Assembly (NCBI GenBank): GCA_015655335.1
Contig: JAATFF010000062.1
Location: 1-43,227 of the forward strand
Origin: Lysobacterales bacterium
Lineage (GTDB): Bacteria > Pseudomonadota > Gammaproteobacteria > Xanthomonadales > Rhodanobacteraceae
Reading direction: 5' to 3'
DNA length: 43,227 nucleotides
Position numbers and translations under genes: made by a program. Under the pieces are notes generated by a model that did not search any database, was not told the DNA's origin, and was given only the letters and a program-made list of their open reading frames with translations. Below are positions 25,273 through 34,081 of this stretch, piece after piece. How positions within the stretch are numbered: the stretch's first letter is position 1; each line of letters opens with the position of its first letter.

Positions 25273-28113
25273 ATGTTCGTACCCGGTCAACGTTGGATCT
25301 CCACCGCCGAGCCCGAACTGGGCCTAGGCACTGTGCTTCGCGTCGAAGGGCGTGGCGTACAAGTGCTATTTGCGAAGTCTGGCGTGCTACGCCCCTATGC
25401 AGCGGACTCTGCTCCATTGGTCCGCGCCGAATTCCGGGCCGGGCAGCGCGTGGCTGGCAAGGGGATCGCCTTCCTGGTGGAGCGGATCGAAGAACGTGAG
25501 GGATTGCTGGTCTACCGCGGTGAAGGCCGCGAACTGCACGAGGGACAGCTGGACGACGAGCAGAGCGTAAGCCAGGCCGACGACCGGCTGATCGGCGGAC
25601 GCACCGACCCCGTCCATCATTTCGAGCTGCGTCTGGACGGTTTGAAGCGTCGCGCTGATGCACGACGCTCGCCCACCTGGGGGCTAAGTGCCGCACGCAT
25701 CGGACTGGTTCCCCATCAGTTGCGTGTGGCGGGCATTGCCGCATCACGCCATCCGCCACGCGTGTTGCTGGCAGACGAAGTGGGACTGGGCAAAACCATT
25801 GAGGCGGGCATGATCATCGCGCGCCAGATCGCCACCGGACGTGCGTCCCGCGTGCTGGTGCTGCTGCCGGATACGCTGGTCTATCAATGGTTCGTCGAGT
25901 TATTGCGACGCTTCAATCTGAGCTTTGCGATCTACGACGAAGAACGCTGCGAAGCGGTGGAGCAATCCGACAGCGGTCATAACCCGTTCGAGGACGAACA
26001 GCTGGTCATCGCCGACTTCAGCTTCCTTGAGCACAGCCCCAAACGCGCAGCGCAATTGCTAGAGGCCCGCTGGGATCTCTTGGTGGTGGACGAAGCACAT
26101 CATTTGTCCTGGGCACCGGAGGCCGCCAGCCCACGCTACACCTTGGTCGAGCAGCTCGCTGCCACCACCCCCGGCGTGATCCTGCTTACCGCGACGCCGG
26201 AACAGCTGGGACGCAGCGGACATTTCGCGCGTTTGCGCCTGCTCGATCCACAGCGCTATCACCATCTGGATACGTATTTGGTCGAATCGGAGCGCTTCCA
26301 GTCGCTTTCGCATATTGCGGACAAGCTGCTGGAACGCACATTGCTCGAAACGACCGAGTTGCAACAACTGCAGAAAGCGTTCGAAGGCGATACGTCGTTG
26401 CAAGCCTGCCTGGCCGACACCACACAAGCGGAACACAGCCGTGAATTGCTGGCGGCGCTCATCGATCGCCATGGCACCGGCCGCTCGATGTTCCGCAATC
26501 GTCGCGCCGGCATCGGCGGCTTTCCGAAGCGTGCACCCGAGTGGGAGCTGGTGGAGGCCGAACGCCTCGATGACAACACGCGGCAGTCCTTGCTCGCCGA
26601 ATTTCATGCAGATATCCAGCAACTGACACCCGCGCTTGAACTGGATTACGCCAACGATCCACGCATCGACAAACTCGTTGCACTGATAGAGCGTTACCCG
26701 CAAGACAAATTCCTGCTGATCTGCCGCAGCCAGGGCAAGGTATTGGCGCTGGAAGAAGCGTTGCGCACGCGTACGGGCGCCGGCATCGCACGCTTTCATG
26801 AAGGCCTGGGCATCGTGCAGCGCGACCGCAATGCGGCGTACTTCGCGCAGCCCGACGGCGCGCGTCTGTTGATCTGCTCGGAGATCGGCTCCGAAGGACG
26901 CAACTTCCAGTTTGCGCATCGACTGGTGTTGTGGGATCTGCCACTCGATCACGATCTGCTCGAACAACGCATCGGCCGCCTCGACCGCATCGGTCAGCAG
27001 CACGACATCAGCATTCACATCGTCGCAGCGATGGACAGCGCTCAGCATGTGTTGGCTCGTTGGTATGACGAGGGCGTAGATGCCTTTCGTACCAGCCCAG
27101 CCGACGGTCGCGAGCTACTGCGTCGATTTGGCGGAACGCTGGCGCAACTCGCCGACGAACACGCGCGCGGCGACGATCAGCGCGACCAGGAGCTGGATGT
27201 ATTGCTCGCCGAAACGCGCGCCAGCCATGAACAGATGGCCGAGCTGATCCGAGCCGGTCGCGATCATCTGCTGGAGCTGGCCGCTAGTCGCGATCTTCAT
27301 GCCGATGAGTTGGCGCAGGCGTTCCGCCGCGAGGACGACGATCCGTCGCGCGATGCTTTCCAGCAACGCCTGCTCGAATCCTTCGGCATTCACACCGACG
27401 AACTCGGCAGCAAGGTGTTGGTTCTGGACCCGCAATATCTGTCCACCGACGCGTTACCCGGTTTCAGCGAAGGTCCGCTGTCCATCACCTTTGCACGCGA
27501 TGTCGCCCTCGCCCGTGAGGATCTGCCGTTGCTGCGGCTCGATCACCCCATGATCGTCGGTGCGATGGATCTGGCCCTTTCCAGCGAGCGCGGCAACGCG
27601 GCTTTCATGGTCGACGATGTGTTGCCGCCACGAAGCGCGCTGCTGCAAGCCGTATATGTGCTGGAGTGCGTCGCCGAACGCCACCTCGATGCCGAACGCT
27701 TCCTGCCGACGCAGCCGATCGTCGCCACCATCGACACCAAACTTGCCGAGCGGCTCGACTTCCAGCCCAGCGATGTCGCTTTACGCAAGGCCGGCGAGCG
27801 CAATATCGAAGTGTCGCGCTATCGTAAGTTTCTCGCCAAGCTGGTACCGCCGATGCTGGAGAAGGCCGAGGCCGCGGCCGCCTTGCGCGCACAAACCAGT
27901 ATTGCATCGGCAGTGAACGAAGCACGTGAAACCTTGGATGCCGAACTCGCACGCCTGCATGCGCTGCGCGCGGTCAATCCATCGATCAGCGAAGCCGAAA
28001 CGGCGAGCGTCGAGCGTGAACGCACTGCGTTGCTGGGCGTGTTGCCACAAGCGCGACTGCGGCTAGACGCCGTGCGCTTTATAGTAAGTCCCGATTTTTT
28101 GGCGTTGCGCTGA
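25273..28113 (+). CDS. rapA: RNA polymerase-associated SWI2/SNF2 ATPase RapA
   Basis: The 946-residue protein is close to the 968 of E. coli RapA (HepA), which recycles RNA polymerase after transcription, especially in high salt. An N-terminal Tudor-like region (FVPGQRWISTAEPELGLGTVLRVEGRGVQVLFA) is followed by the helicase domain. Walker A is DEVGLGKT (about 164-171), DEAH is at 272-275, and LLTATPEQLG is motif III. The second RecA lobe has LLICSEIGSEGRNFQFA and QRIGRLDRIGQ (motif VI). The C-terminal part is RapA-specific (TRSDALP-like block DALPGFSEGPLSITFARDVAL). It stands alone, convergent with the permease gene 18 bases on. Confidence 0.96.
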   Translation: MFVPGQRWISTAEPELGLGTVLRVEGRGVQVLFAKSGVLRPYAADSAPLVRAEFRAGQRVAGKGIAFLVERIEEREGLLVYRGEGRELHEGQLDDEQSVSQADDRLIGGRTDPVHHFELRLDGLKRRADARRSPTWGLSAARIGLVPHQLRVAGIAASRHPPRVLLADEVGLGKTIEAGMIIARQIATGRASRVLVLLPDTLVYQWFVELLRRFNLSFAIYDEERCEAVEQSDSGHNPFEDEQLVIADFSFLEHSPKRAAQLLEARWDLLVVDEAHHLSWAPEAASPRYTLVEQLAATTPGVILLTATPEQLGRSGHFARLRLLDPQRYHHLDTYLVESERFQSLSHIADKLLERTLLETTELQQLQKAFEGDTSLQACLADTTQAEHSRELLAALIDRHGTGRSMFRNRRAGIGGFPKRAPEWELVEAERLDDNTRQSLLAEFHADIQQLTPALELDYANDPRIDKLVALIERYPQDKFLLICRSQGKVLALEEALRTRTGAGIARFHEGLGIVQRDRNAAYFAQPDGARLLICSEIGSEGRNFQFAHRLVLWDLPLDHDLLEQRIGRLDRIGQQHDISIHIVAAMDSAQHVLARWYDEGVDAFRTSPADGRELLRRFGGTLAQLADEHARGDDQRDQELDVLLAETRASHEQMAELIRAGRDHLLELAASRDLHADELAQAFRREDDDPSRDAFQQRLLESFGIHTDELGSKVLVLDPQYLSTDALPGFSEGPLSITFARDVALAREDLPLLRLDHPMIVGAMDLALSSERGNAAFMVDDVLPPRSALLQAVYVLECVAERHLDAERFLPTQPIVATIDTKLAERLDFQPSDVALRKAGERNIEVSRYRKFLAKLVPPMLEKAEAAAALRAQTSIASAVNEARETLDAELARLHALRAVNPSISEAETASVERERTALLGVLPQARLRLDAVRFIVSPDFLALR

Positions 28114-28131
28114 GCAACCGCTTAGATCGGC

Positions 28132-29499
28132 TCAAACCATGTTCGCATCGGTAGCGGCGAGATTCATGCGCCGCCCGATGCCGAACACCCAGTACGCGAC
28201 GCTCAACAACAGCACCCATACCGCACCGACGTACAATGCCACGCGCGTATCCGGGCTGTAGCCAAGCATCACCAACACAAACATCAAAAATGCCAGGCAT
28301 ATCGCGCTGGTGAACGGCCAGCCACGCAGCGGAAACGCCGTCTTACCAAAACGACGGCGGAAGCTGAAATGCGCAATCAGCACCATCGACCATGTCCAAA
28401 CGGTGTTGAAAGACAGGATCGACATCATCACCTCGAAGATGCGTCCGGGCAGCAGATAGTTGAGCACTACGCCAAACACCAGGCACGCCAAGGTCACCAA
28501 CACACCGCGTATCGGCACGCCATGCGCACTGACTTTGCCCAGCACGGTGGGCGCCTGCCCCTTGTTGGACAAGCTATAAAGCATGCGGCTGCCGCTGAAA
28601 GTGGTGCTGTTAAAACCAGACAATGCAGCGGTGATCACGACAAAGTTGATCAACCCCGCCGCCTGGGAAATACCCAGCTTGGCGAAGGTAGTGACAAAGG
28701 GACTGCCCTGCGTGCCTAACTGGTTCCACGGGTAGATCGCCATGATCACGAACAAGGCACCCACGTAGAAGATCAGGATGCGCCACAGCACCGAATTAAC
28801 GGCCCGCGGAATGGTGCGTTCCGGCTGCGATGCTTCGCCGGCGGCCATGCCGATGGTCTCGATGCCGCCGAAGGCAAACACCACCACGGGAAGCGCCAGC
28901 ACCATGCCGGTTACACCGTGCGGAAACCAGCCGCCGTGCTGCCACAAATTACCCAAACCCACAGGATGACCGCTGTTACCCCAGCCGAGCCAGATCATGC
29001 CAGCGCCGCCAAGAATCATCAGCACCACGGTCACCACTTTGATCATGGTGAACCAGAATTCCATTTCGCCGTAAACCTTCACCGCCATCAGGTTGAGCGT
29101 GCCGATCATGACCACGCTGCCGAACACCCAGATCCATTGCGGCAGATCGGGAAACCACTGCTTCATATAGATGCCGACGGCAGTGCTTTCGGCCATGCCT
29201 ACGCCGACCATCAGCAACCAGTAGTTCCAGCCCGTCAAGTAACCGGCGAAGGGTCCCAGATAACGATGCGCGTAACTGCTGAACGATCCGGCGACGGGAT
29301 CGTGCACGGCCATTTCGCCCAACGCGCGCATGATGATGAAGATCATCACGCCACCGAACAGGTAGGCGAACAACACCGACGGGCCGGCCATATTGATCGC
29401 ACTGGCCGAGCCGAGGAACAGGCCCGCACCGATGGCCATGCCCAGCGCCATGAAAGTGATATGGCGCGGCGTCAAACGGCGCTGCAGATGTTGCGTCAT
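28132..29499 (-). CDS. APC-superfamily amino acid permease (ProY/AAT-like)
   Basis: The 455-residue protein has 12 predicted membrane helices. It starts RRLTPRHITFMALGMAIGAGLFLGSASAINMAGPSVLFAYLFGG, the conserved helix 1-2 region of the amino acid transporter subfamily of the APC family. GEMAVHDPVAGSFSSYAHRYLGPFAGYLTGWNYW is the helix 3 signature. Members import proline, histidine, aromatic or branched amino acids; the sequence looks closest to ProY-like proteins, but the substrate cannot be fixed by eye. It starts 26 bases after the rhomboid gene and is probably co-transcribed with it. Confidence 0.92.
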   Translation of the reverse strand: MTQHLQRRLTPRHITFMALGMAIGAGLFLGSASAINMAGPSVLFAYLFGGVMIFIIMRALGEMAVHDPVAGSFSSYAHRYLGPFAGYLTGWNYWLLMVGVGMAESTAVGIYMKQWFPDLPQWIWVFGSVVMIGTLNLMAVKVYGEMEFWFTMIKVVTVVLMILGGAGMIWLGWGNSGHPVGLGNLWQHGGWFPHGVTGMVLALPVVVFAFGGIETIGMAAGEASQPERTIPRAVNSVLWRILIFYVGALFVIMAIYPWNQLGTQGSPFVTTFAKLGISQAAGLINFVVITAALSGFNSTTFSGSRMLYSLSNKGQAPTVLGKVSAHGVPIRGVLVTLACLVFGVVLNYLLPGRIFEVMMSILSFNTVWTWSMVLIAHFSFRRRFGKTAFPLRGWPFTSAICLAFLMFVLVMLGYSPDTRVALYVGAVWVLLLSVAYWVFGIGRRMNLAATDANMV

Positions 29500-29525
29500 G
29501 GATCTCGCCTGTCAGTGTTGATGGG

Positions 29526-30179
29526 TCAGCGCATCAGCCGGCGCTTGGGCTTGATGGGAAACTTTCCGCGCCAGTACTCGATCATCAAAAAGCCACCCAG
29601 CATACCGCCCAGATGAGCAAAATGCGCCACGTCCGCCTGCCGACCGGTCACACCCAATACGAGCTCCACCGCGCCGTAGCCGATCACGAACAGCCACGCC
29701 GGTATTGGGATAGGCAGAAAGATCAGCATCAGCTTCTCTTGGGGATACAGCATACCGAACGCGAGCAGCAGCCCGAAGATGGCACCAGAAGCGCCCAGCG
29801 TCGGAACAAAACTGTGGGTGTAGTACTTCACCACCAGCAATTGCGCGAACGCGGCGAACAACAGGCACACGAAGTAATACACCGTGAAATTGCGCGAGCC
29901 AAAAGTACGCTCAATCGTCCCGCCGAACATGTACAGCGCGAACATGTTGAAAAAGATGTGCATGTAGCCGCCGTGCATAAACGCATACGTCACCAGCTGC
30001 CACGGCCGGAAGCCAATCGACATAGTGCTGCCATCGGCAGCCTGCGCCAGTTGATCGGGGCCCCACGGCCATAACGCAAAGTGCGCCACCAGCGGATCGT
30101 TCATGACCTGCTGCAGCAGGAACACCACGACATTGGCGATAAGCAAGTTACGGGTAACCGGCGGCAAGTGGGTCGGCAT
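29526..30179 (-). CDS. Rhomboid family intramembrane serine protease
   Basis: The 217-residue membrane protein has six predicted helices. The catalytic dyad is visible: Ser131 in LGASGAIFG and His189 in HFAHLGGMLGG. The conserved HGGYMHIFFNMFALYMFG loop and helix 2 region (His70s/Asn78) and an Arg-Lys tail complete the family pattern. Rhomboids cut membrane-spanning segments within the inner membrane. Similar six-helix forms are common in Xanthomonadales, with targets unknown. The gene starts downstream of the terminator of the NlpC/P60 gene, so its promoter should lie in 30180-30225 or it is read through. Confidence 0.94.
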   Translation of the reverse strand: MPTHLPPVTRNLLIANVVVFLLQQVMNDPLVAHFALWPWGPDQLAQAADGSTMSIGFRPWQLVTYAFMHGGYMHIFFNMFALYMFGGTIERTFGSRNFTVYYFVCLLFAAFAQLLVVKYYTHSFVPTLGASGAIFGLLLAFGMLYPQEKLMLIFLPIPIPAWLFVIGYGAVELVLGVTGRQADVAHFAHLGGMLGGFLMIEYWRGKFPIKPKRRLMR

Positions 30180-30223
30180 GAGAACCTCGTTGGAATCCCG
30201 CTAGTATCGATCACGCACCGCCC

Positions 30224-30252
30224 AACAAAAAGGCCACCGTAAGGTGGCCTTT
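30224..30252 (-). terminator. Intrinsic terminator after the NlpC/P60 gene
   Basis: A perfect 10-bp stem (30229-30238 with 30243-30252) encloses a 4-base loop. Read on the minus strand it ends in a TTTTTG tract. It lies 26 bases after the NlpC/P60 stop. Confidence 0.85.
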
Positions 30253-30278
30253 GCTTTAGATCACGGCAACAAGAGGGA

Positions 30279-30995
30279 TCAGCCGTTGTGCGTGCCCGTA
30301 ACGATCTGGGCCATCGCGTCCGGACGGCGGGCGCCCGCGAAGCGCTTCGCCCAATAACTGTCAGCAAGACTGTCCACGCGTACGGATTCGCCACGACGCG
30401 GCGAGTGGATGAAGTGCCCGTCGCTCAGATAGATACCCACGTGCGAGACACGACCCTTGCCCCGACGGTCGGCGGTGCGAAAGAACACCAGATCGCCAGG
30501 CTGCATATCGTTACGCAGAACGATATGGCCGATCAGATACTGCGAAGCCGAGTTGGTGGGGAGCTGCAGGCCGATCGCACGCTCGAACACATAGCGTACA
30601 AAGCCGCTGCAGTCGAAACCGGTGGAAGGATCGTGGCCGCCGCGCACATAGCGCACGTGGCGCAACTGCATGGCAAGGCCGATCAGCGTATCGCGCAGAT
30701 CCTGTCCCAGCTTGGCGTCGCTGAACTGGCTTTCGTCAGACGCCTCACCCGCCGGCTGACTGGCCGCATCGGCTTTCTTGGCCGGCGCCAGCGCCGCGAT
30801 GGGCAACTGAGAAGGAATGACGGACTGCGCCAGAGTGGGTGCGGGCGTAAAGGCAGCCAGAGGACTCAACAACGTAGAAGAGAGCTTGGCAGAAGCTTGG
30901 GCCTGTAAACCACTGTTGGAGGTGGCTGCCAGGACCGGGCTAGAAAAGCACAAGGCCGAAGCAAGCGCGGCGAGTACAAGTCGCGTTTTGGGCAT
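30279..30995 (-). CDS. Exported NlpC/P60 peptidoglycan endopeptidase
   Basis: The 238-residue protein from the ATG at 30995 has a signal peptide (MPKTRLVLAALASALCFSSPVLA). A low-complexity Ala/Pro/Ser linker (about 25-90) separates it from the NlpC/P60 domain (about 100-225). The catalytic Cys129 is in GFDCSGFVRYVF, His185 in RVSHVGIYL and the third polar residue His197 in GHFIHSP. PTNSASQ and MQPGDLVFF are family motifs. It should cleave stem peptides of peptidoglycan in the periplasm, like MepS/Spr. It is monocistronic, with an AT-rich promoter region upstream and a terminator downstream. Confidence 0.94.
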   Translation of the reverse strand: MPKTRLVLAALASALCFSSPVLAATSNSGLQAQASAKLSSTLLSPLAAFTPAPTLAQSVIPSQLPIAALAPAKKADAASQPAGEASDESQFSDAKLGQDLRDTLIGLAMQLRHVRYVRGGHDPSTGFDCSGFVRYVFERAIGLQLPTNSASQYLIGHIVLRNDMQPGDLVFFRTADRRGKGRVSHVGIYLSDGHFIHSPRRGESVRVDSLADSYWAKRFAGARRPDAMAQIVTGTHNG

Positions 30996-31142
30996 CAGGT
31001 GGATCTCTGGGCGGTTACTGGCCCGGTCGTCGCCCCCTGCGACGACCGTGACGAAGCAGTGAAGGTAACAAAGCGAACGCAGGCGCATGTTCGGATGAAG
31101 TTAACTGAACTCTATCGTTCGAAAACTGGAATAGCCGCCTAG

Positions 31143-31163
31143 ATTCAATATAAATCATTGAAT
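31143..31163. promoter_or_regulatory. Perfect 7-bp dyad in an AT-rich intergenic region
   Basis: ATTCAAT (31143-31149), a 7-base spacer and ATTGAAT (31157-31163) form a perfect 21-bp dyad. It lies in the 269-base AT-rich gap between the yggS end and the NlpC/P60 start, about 150 bases upstream of the latter. It may be an operator or part of an upstream promoter element; no -35/-10 pair is clear-cut. Confidence 0.35.
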
Positions 31164-31264
31164 TTTAACAAAATATTTCGTCATCTCGAAAATCGCGAGC
31201 AAACACCGCTCCAAAATTTCCGCAATCTTTACGCCACAAATGCGACGAACCGCACAGGAAAGTC

Positions 31265-31957
31265 CTAAGAACGACGGCCAAAAATGGCCGTTCCGATGCG
31301 TACCTCGGTAGCACCTTCAGCGATAGCGAGCGGGAAATCAGCGCTCATGCCCATCGAAAGCCGCGGTAGCGCATGCCCGGCGGCCACGCTGCGGTCCCGC
31401 AGTTCACGCAGCTGGCGGAAGCAGGCCCGCACTTCCTCGGCATCTTCCGAAAGAGTCGCCAGAGTCATCAGGCCGCGCACGCGAAGTGTGGGATAGGCCT
31501 GCAAGCGCTGCAGGAAAATCGGCAGGTCTTCGACAGGCAAGCCGGATTTGGTGTCCTCGCGCGCCGTCTTCACTTGCACCAAGACATCGAGGCTACGACC
31601 CTCGATCTCCAACCGGCGATGCAGGGCTTCGGCAAGCTCCAGTCGATCCAGCGATTGCACCTCGCTGGCCAGCCGGGCTACGTCTTTCGCCTTGTTGGTT
31701 TGCAGATGGCCGATTACGACCCATTCGATGGACGCGTCAGACAGTGCAGCTGCTTTATCGCGAATTTCCTGGACCTTGTTTTCACCGAAGCGGCGCAAGC
31801 CCAGTGCCATCGCCGCGCGCACTGCGTCCGGTCCGAAGGTCTTGCTGACCGGCAGCACGTTCACCTCGGCCGGATCGCGCCCGGCCGCCCGACATGCATC
31901 ATCGACGCGTCGACGAACCGCCGCCCAGTTGGTTGCCAGCTGCGCGGCGTCGGTCAC
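31265..31957 (-). CDS. yggS: Pyridoxal phosphate homeostasis protein (YggS/PLPBP family)
   Basis: The 230-residue protein starts at a GTG (31957), 4 bases after the M20 stop. PLP binds Lys39 in LPVSKTFG. The family blocks GENKVQEI, WVVIGHLQTNKAK, RGLMTLA, LSMGMSADFPLAI and VRIGTAIFG are all present, with the usual length. YggS has no enzymatic activity; it binds PLP and balances vitamin B6 and amino-acid pools. It is commonly near pilT or proC in proteobacteria; here it follows an M20 peptidase gene on the same strand and is presumably co-transcribed with it. Confidence 0.96.
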   Translation of the reverse strand: MTDAAQLATNWAAVRRRVDDACRAAGRDPAEVNVLPVSKTFGPDAVRAAMALGLRRFGENKVQEIRDKAAALSDASIEWVVIGHLQTNKAKDVARLASEVQSLDRLELAEALHRRLEIEGRSLDVLVQVKTAREDTKSGLPVEDLPIFLQRLQAYPTLRVRGLMTLATLSEDAEEVRACFRQLRELRDRSVAAGHALPRLSMGMSADFPLAIAEGATEVRIGTAIFGRRS

Positions 31958-31961
31958 CGAC

Positions 31962-33386
31962 TCAACCCCGCGATGCCTGCTCGAAATGACGCGCTAGGAC
32001 GTCAGCCACCACCATCGACACCTTCTTGCCGGTCGGGATATGGATAAATTCGTTGGGCCCATGCGCGTTGGAATGCGGCCCCAGCACACCGGTGATCAGG
32101 AACTGAGCTTGCGGGAATTTGTCGCCCAGCATTCCCATGAAAGGAATCGAACCACCCTCCCCCATATAGGCCGCGGGCGCGCCAAAGTAATGCTGCGAGG
32201 CGTCAGCCACCGCCTGTTCCAGCCACGGCGAAAGCTGCGGTGCGTTCCAGCCGCTGCCATCCTTTTCCAGCTTGAAGTTGACCTTGGCGCCATAGGGCGG
32301 ATCTTTCTCCAGCAGCTGCTTCACGAAATCGCCAGCCTTGGCTCCGTTGAGCGTCGGCGGCACGCGCAAGCTGAGCTTTACCGAGGTTTTGGGGCGCAAT
32401 ACGTTACCGGCGCTCTCAAGCGGCGGCATGCCGTCGACACCGGTCACCGCCAGCTGCGGACGCCACGTGCGGTTGAGCACGAGCTCGGTGAGATCCTCCG
32501 TCACCGGCTGCATGCCTTCGACGAAGGGAAATTTGCTGTAGATGGCCTTACCCAACACGCCCGCCGACACTTTCGCCTGGTCAATGCGCTGTTGCGGGAT
32601 CTCCGCGTACAACTCCTTAGGCTTGATTCGGCCGGTTTCCGGATCCTCCAGGCGCGACAACAGTTCGCGCAGAATGCGGAAGCTGGATGGCACGACACCG
32701 GATGCATCGCCCGAATGCACGCCCTCTTCCAACACCTGCACCGTCAACTCGCCACCGGTCATGCCACGCAACGACGTGGTGAGCCACAGCTGGTCGTAAT
32801 TGCCGCAACCCGAATCGAGGCAAACCACCAGCGAAGGGTTACCGATACGCGAAGCGAGGTGATCAACGTAATAGGGCAAGTCGTAACTGCCCGATTCCTC
32901 GCAGGCTTCGATCATGATCACGCAACGTGCGTGCGGAGTGCCTTGCTCCTGCAGCGCAAGCAGCGCAGCGAGCGAACCAAAGATGGCATAGCCATCGTCG
33001 GCGCCACCGCGACCGTAGAGCTTGTCGCCCTTGAGCACGGGTGTCCACGGGCCGAGACCTTCGGACCAACCCGTCATTTCCGGCTGCTTGTCCAGGTGGC
33101 CGTACAGCACCACGGTGTCGTCATTTTGTCCCGGCACTTCGATGTAGATGAGCGGAGTGCGCCCTTCCAACCGAACGACTTCGAGCGTGGCGCCGGGAAG
33201 CGATGGCAGCTTGGTGCGCGCCCACGTCTCCATCAGTTTGACGGCGGCATCCATGTGACCGTGCGCGACCCAATCCTTGTCGAACATCGGCGACTTGTTG
33301 GGAATCCGGATGTAGTCCATCAGCTGGGGCACGATTTCGGCATCCCAAAGATCGCTGATGTAGCGGGTAATACGCGCGGTATCCAT
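31962..33386 (-). CDS. M20-family metallopeptidase (dipeptidase/carboxypeptidase)
   Basis: The 474-residue cytoplasmic protein has the full M20 zinc site: YGHLDKQP (His and Asp), GRGGADDG (bridging Asp), EACEESGS (catalytic and ligand Glu), VCLDSGCG (Asp) and GPHSNAHGPNE (His). The lid domain with GVHSGDASGVVPSSF lies between. It is closest to the dipeptidase branch of M20 (CNDP-like). It has no signal peptide. Substrate specificity is not evident. The following yggS starts only 4 bases later. Confidence 0.94.
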   Translation of the reverse strand: MDTARITRYISDLWDAEIVPQLMDYIRIPNKSPMFDKDWVAHGHMDAAVKLMETWARTKLPSLPGATLEVVRLEGRTPLIYIEVPGQNDDTVVLYGHLDKQPEMTGWSEGLGPWTPVLKGDKLYGRGGADDGYAIFGSLAALLALQEQGTPHARCVIMIEACEESGSYDLPYYVDHLASRIGNPSLVVCLDSGCGNYDQLWLTTSLRGMTGGELTVQVLEEGVHSGDASGVVPSSFRILRELLSRLEDPETGRIKPKELYAEIPQQRIDQAKVSAGVLGKAIYSKFPFVEGMQPVTEDLTELVLNRTWRPQLAVTGVDGMPPLESAGNVLRPKTSVKLSLRVPPTLNGAKAGDFVKQLLEKDPPYGAKVNFKLEKDGSGWNAPQLSPWLEQAVADASQHYFGAPAAYMGEGGSIPFMGMLGDKFPQAQFLITGVLGPHSNAHGPNEFIHIPTGKKVSMVVADVLARHFEQASRG

Positions 33387-33420
33387 GCGGACTCCATCAA
33401 AAAAAGGTCAAAGGCCCATT

Positions 33421-33450
33421 CTAACAGCCCTATCTCTAACAGCCCTATCT
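33421..33450. repeat. Perfect tandem duplication of a 15-bp unit
   Basis: The unit CTAACAGCCCTATCT occurs twice head to tail, just upstream of the M20 gene. It looks like a recent slippage or duplication event in non-coding DNA. Confidence 0.9.
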
Positions 33451-33589
33451 TCCGGGCCCGCAGGCGATTAGCGGGCTACCGCCCACAGTTCCAGAAGACA
33501 GACACCGACGAAAGCACTGGTTTTGCATCAGCACTTCTGCACGCGCTGCGCCGATGTGCCTGCCTGGGGTGAGCAGCGCAAAGTGGCAC

Positions 33590-33613
33590 GGCGGCGCTGG
33601 AAACGCCGCCTTT
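33590..33613 (+). other. Hairpin in the leader of the ComEA-like gene
   Basis: GGCGGCG and CGCCGCC form a perfect 7-bp stem around a 7-base loop, followed by TTT. It ends 27 bases before the start codon. It could be a weak terminator/attenuator or an mRNA-stabilising stem. Confidence 0.45.
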
Positions 33614-33639
33614 CATATCGACACCAGGGAGATACCTAT

Positions 33640-33990
33640 ATGTTCAGAAACATCGTCGCCATGCTCGCCTTGACGCTCGCGTTTGCGTTGCCGGCCTTCG
33701 CGGCTACACCCGTCAACATCAACACGGCCGACGCCGCCACCATCGCCAACGCGCTGGATGGCATCGGATTGGCCAAGGCCAAGGCGATCGTGGCTTTTCG
33801 CGACGAGCACGGCCCGTTCAAGAATGTCGATGACCTCACTCAGGTGAAAGGCATCGGTCAGGCCACGCTGCAGCGCAACCACGACGCCATCCTGCTCACC
33901 GGCGAAGGCGCAAAGCCGAGTGCCGAAGCGCCCGCCAAGCCCAAACATGCCAAGAAACCGAAGGCTGCCGCAGAGCCGACCGGCGAGTAA
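33640..33990 (+). CDS. Exported helix-hairpin-helix DNA-binding protein, ComEA family
   Basis: The ATG at 33640 is preceded by CAGGGAG and gives 116 residues. A signal peptide (MFRNIVAMLALTLAFALPAFA) precedes a ComEA-type helix-hairpin-helix domain: VNINTADAATIANALDGIGLAKAKAIVAFRDEHGPF, then DDLTQVKGIGQATLQRN. The tail is rich in Lys, Pro and Ala, suitable for DNA contact. ComEA-like proteins bind incoming DNA in the periplasm and pull it in during natural transformation. Together with the type IV pilus genes in this window it supports competence, but short HhH proteins are present in many species not known to be competent. Confidence 0.88.
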   Translation: MFRNIVAMLALTLAFALPAFAATPVNINTADAATIANALDGIGLAKAKAIVAFRDEHGPFKNVDDLTQVKGIGQATLQRNHDAILLTGEGAKPSAEAPAKPKHAKKPKAAAEPTGE

Positions 33991-34006
33991 ACCACCCTAC
34001 GCCAAA

Positions 34007-34031
34007 GGTACGGCCCATTGCGGGCCGTACC
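34007..34031. terminator. Hairpin between the ComEA-like and SET genes
   Basis: A perfect 10-bp stem (GGTACGGCCC with GGGCCGTACC) has a 5-base loop and begins 16 bases after the stop codon. No T-run follows on the plus strand, so termination may be partial or Rho-assisted. Confidence 0.5.
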
Positions 34032-34081
34032 GCAGTACACTCGCGCGCTGGCTCTACCGCCCACCACAACGCCAGGCTGCC

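Noticed and set aside
32040..33572. 510-codon open frame antisense to the M20 gene
   Set aside because: It mirrors the codon structure of a clear M20 peptidase, has no recognisable domain and is rich in His, Arg and Gln as expected for a shadow frame in GC-rich DNA.
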